Shown piece by piece: positions 32,691 through 33,569 of a DNA stretch of 33,569 nt. Within the stretch, counting starts at the first letter, position 1. Each line of letters opens with the position of its first letter. This stretch comes from Pseudocercospora fijiensis CIRAD86 (taxonomy: Eukaryota > Ascomycota > Dothideomycetes > Mycosphaerellales > Mycosphaerellaceae): the NCBI RefSeq assembly GCF_000340215.1, contig NW_006921547.1, positions 371,000 to 404,568 of the forward strand, written 5' to 3'. The notes under the pieces are model-generated. The model searched no databases. It was not told the origin of the DNA and saw nothing but the letters and a program-made list of their open reading frames with translations. Position numbers and translations under genes: made by a program.

Positions 32691-32769
32691 CCTATCCCCT
32701 CTTACTATATATCCGTATAGTATATTTCCCTATATTCTATTACTACCTTTACGTATCGAGTATAAGGTT

Positions 32770-33060
32770 ATTATATACCTATTGTTTTCGTAATAGAAAC
32801 GCAACCTGTTTACGTAATTACTCTAACTCTAGTACTAACCGCTCTATCTCGTCTTATAGTTCTTTATTCGTCTTTTATTGTATAAATAGCGGCGGTCTAT
32901 TCTTGCGGATATATAGCGCTACCCTATCCGAGATTCGAATGCTTCGTTTAATCTATCTATTCGGGTCCTCTATATTAGGAAAGGCTAACTAGCTACTACG
33001 TTTATCGACTCGATTAAGTACTAACGACTTAACTGCGTACTACGACTCTTAACTATCCTT
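32770..33060 (-). pseudogene. Coiled-coil ORF fragment, unrecognised
   Basis: A minus frame from about 33060 reads DRVALYIRKNRPPLFIQ, then a heptad-like stretch ELQDEIERLVLELEQLRKQV near 32850-32810, with Gln-type stops. The upstream continuation to about 33240 is poorer. It looks like the C-terminus of a larger protein with a terminal coiled coil; the family is not recognised. It converges on the helicase relic and ends before the tandem array. Confidence 0.4.
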
Positions 33061-33270
33061 TACCTTATCTATATTATCGAAGTTCCCTATCGTTCTAGTA
33101 TTAAGTAGAATATATATAGTATAGACTCTAGGCTAGGAAACCGAATATAGTTAACTAGGTTATATAGTATAGGCGATCGGTTAAACAACCTCGTAACCGT
33201 AGCTAGAGCGATTAGCAACTAGCGCGCTAGCTAGAACTATACTCGGCGCTATAATACTATTTACTATATA

Positions 33271-33569
33271 GCGCCGCTATTATACGTACGAAGCTAGACT
33301 ATAGTTAGGGCAAAGGCGTAGATAAGGTTTAGCTCGAGATAAGAACTACGCTAGCGATAAGGAGCATCGCGAGGAGGACGCTACGGCTACGGCTGTCGCG
33401 GGCCTCTAGTAGAATAAGAAGCTAAACCCTATCTACTACGCGGCGCCGCTATTATACTATAGAGTAAGAATATAGCTAGGGCAAATACGTAGGTTAAGTT
33501 AAGCACGAGATACGAACTACGCCGGCGGTAAGAGCGGGCCTCTAGTAGAATAAGAAGCTAAACCCTATC
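33271..33569. repeat. Tandem repeat of about 172 bp, running off the window
   Basis: GCGCCGCTATTATAC starts units at 33271 and 33443. Both end with GCGGGCCTCTAGTAGAATAA and GAAGCTAAACCCTATC. The first unit has an extra GC-rich insert (around GAGGAGGACGCTACGGCTAC). The second ends at the window edge, so the array may continue. Confidence 0.85.

Noticed and set aside
1..33569. tRNA, rRNA, CRISPR, operon or bacterial signals
   Set aside because: None seen. The sequence is eukaryotic repeat DNA, and dispersed palindromes without regular spacers do not form a CRISPR array.

Overview
The window looks like a gene-poor, heterochromatin-like block of a filamentous ascomycete (Pezizomycotina) genome. 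Almost all of it is mobile or repeated DNA ruined by repeat-induced point mutation (RIP) of the CpA type. CpA and TpG are nearly absent from much of the window, TpA is in great excess and CpG is kept. Reading frames are broken mainly by TAG/TAA where Gln or Trp codons are expected. No intact gene was found; the CDS-like features are decayed relics identified by conserved motifs read through those stops. Short open frames of 60-80 codons are leftovers or shadows.

The layout is a four-level nest. (1) The oldest layer, at both ends, holds a decayed SNF2-family helicase gene (about 2150-3414, resuming at 29103-32300). On its left is a divergent unrecognised Gln-rich ORF (1-1794, minus). On its right are a coiled-coil ORF fragment (minus) and two tandem arrays. 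(2) A chromodomain Ty3/Gypsy retrotransposon, element A (3415-29097, plus), is inserted in the helicase ORF, with 219-bp LTRs and the target duplication GCTAA. Its gag-pro-RT half is at 3700-7096, its RNase H-integrase-chromodomain half at 24320-26630, and an antisense ORF lies before its 3' LTR. (3) A large second Gypsy-type element, B (7097-24315, minus), is inserted in the RNase H region of A, with 279-bp LTRs and a CTAG duplication. It encodes gag-protease in one frame, a separate pol, and an unrecognised ORF of about 915 codons (ORF X) between pol and the 3' LTR. (4) A Tad-like LINE (14863-19780, minus) with a 14-bp target duplication is inserted near the start of B's pol; it holds an assembly gap of 108 N.

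Two features stand out. Element A carries about 16 copies of a short palindrome built on AGGTRCCTC/GAGGTRCCT, several of them inside its coding frames. Element B carries five copies of a different, 23-bp palindrome built on TACCCC/GGGGTA; they lie only between its ORFs and mark the boundaries of gag-pro, pol, a 400-bp spacer and ORF X. Neither pattern is explained by normal LTR-element structure. RIP seems heaviest in the outer layer and lighter in B. The LINE has a different signature: CpG-poor with TpG retained on the plus strand.
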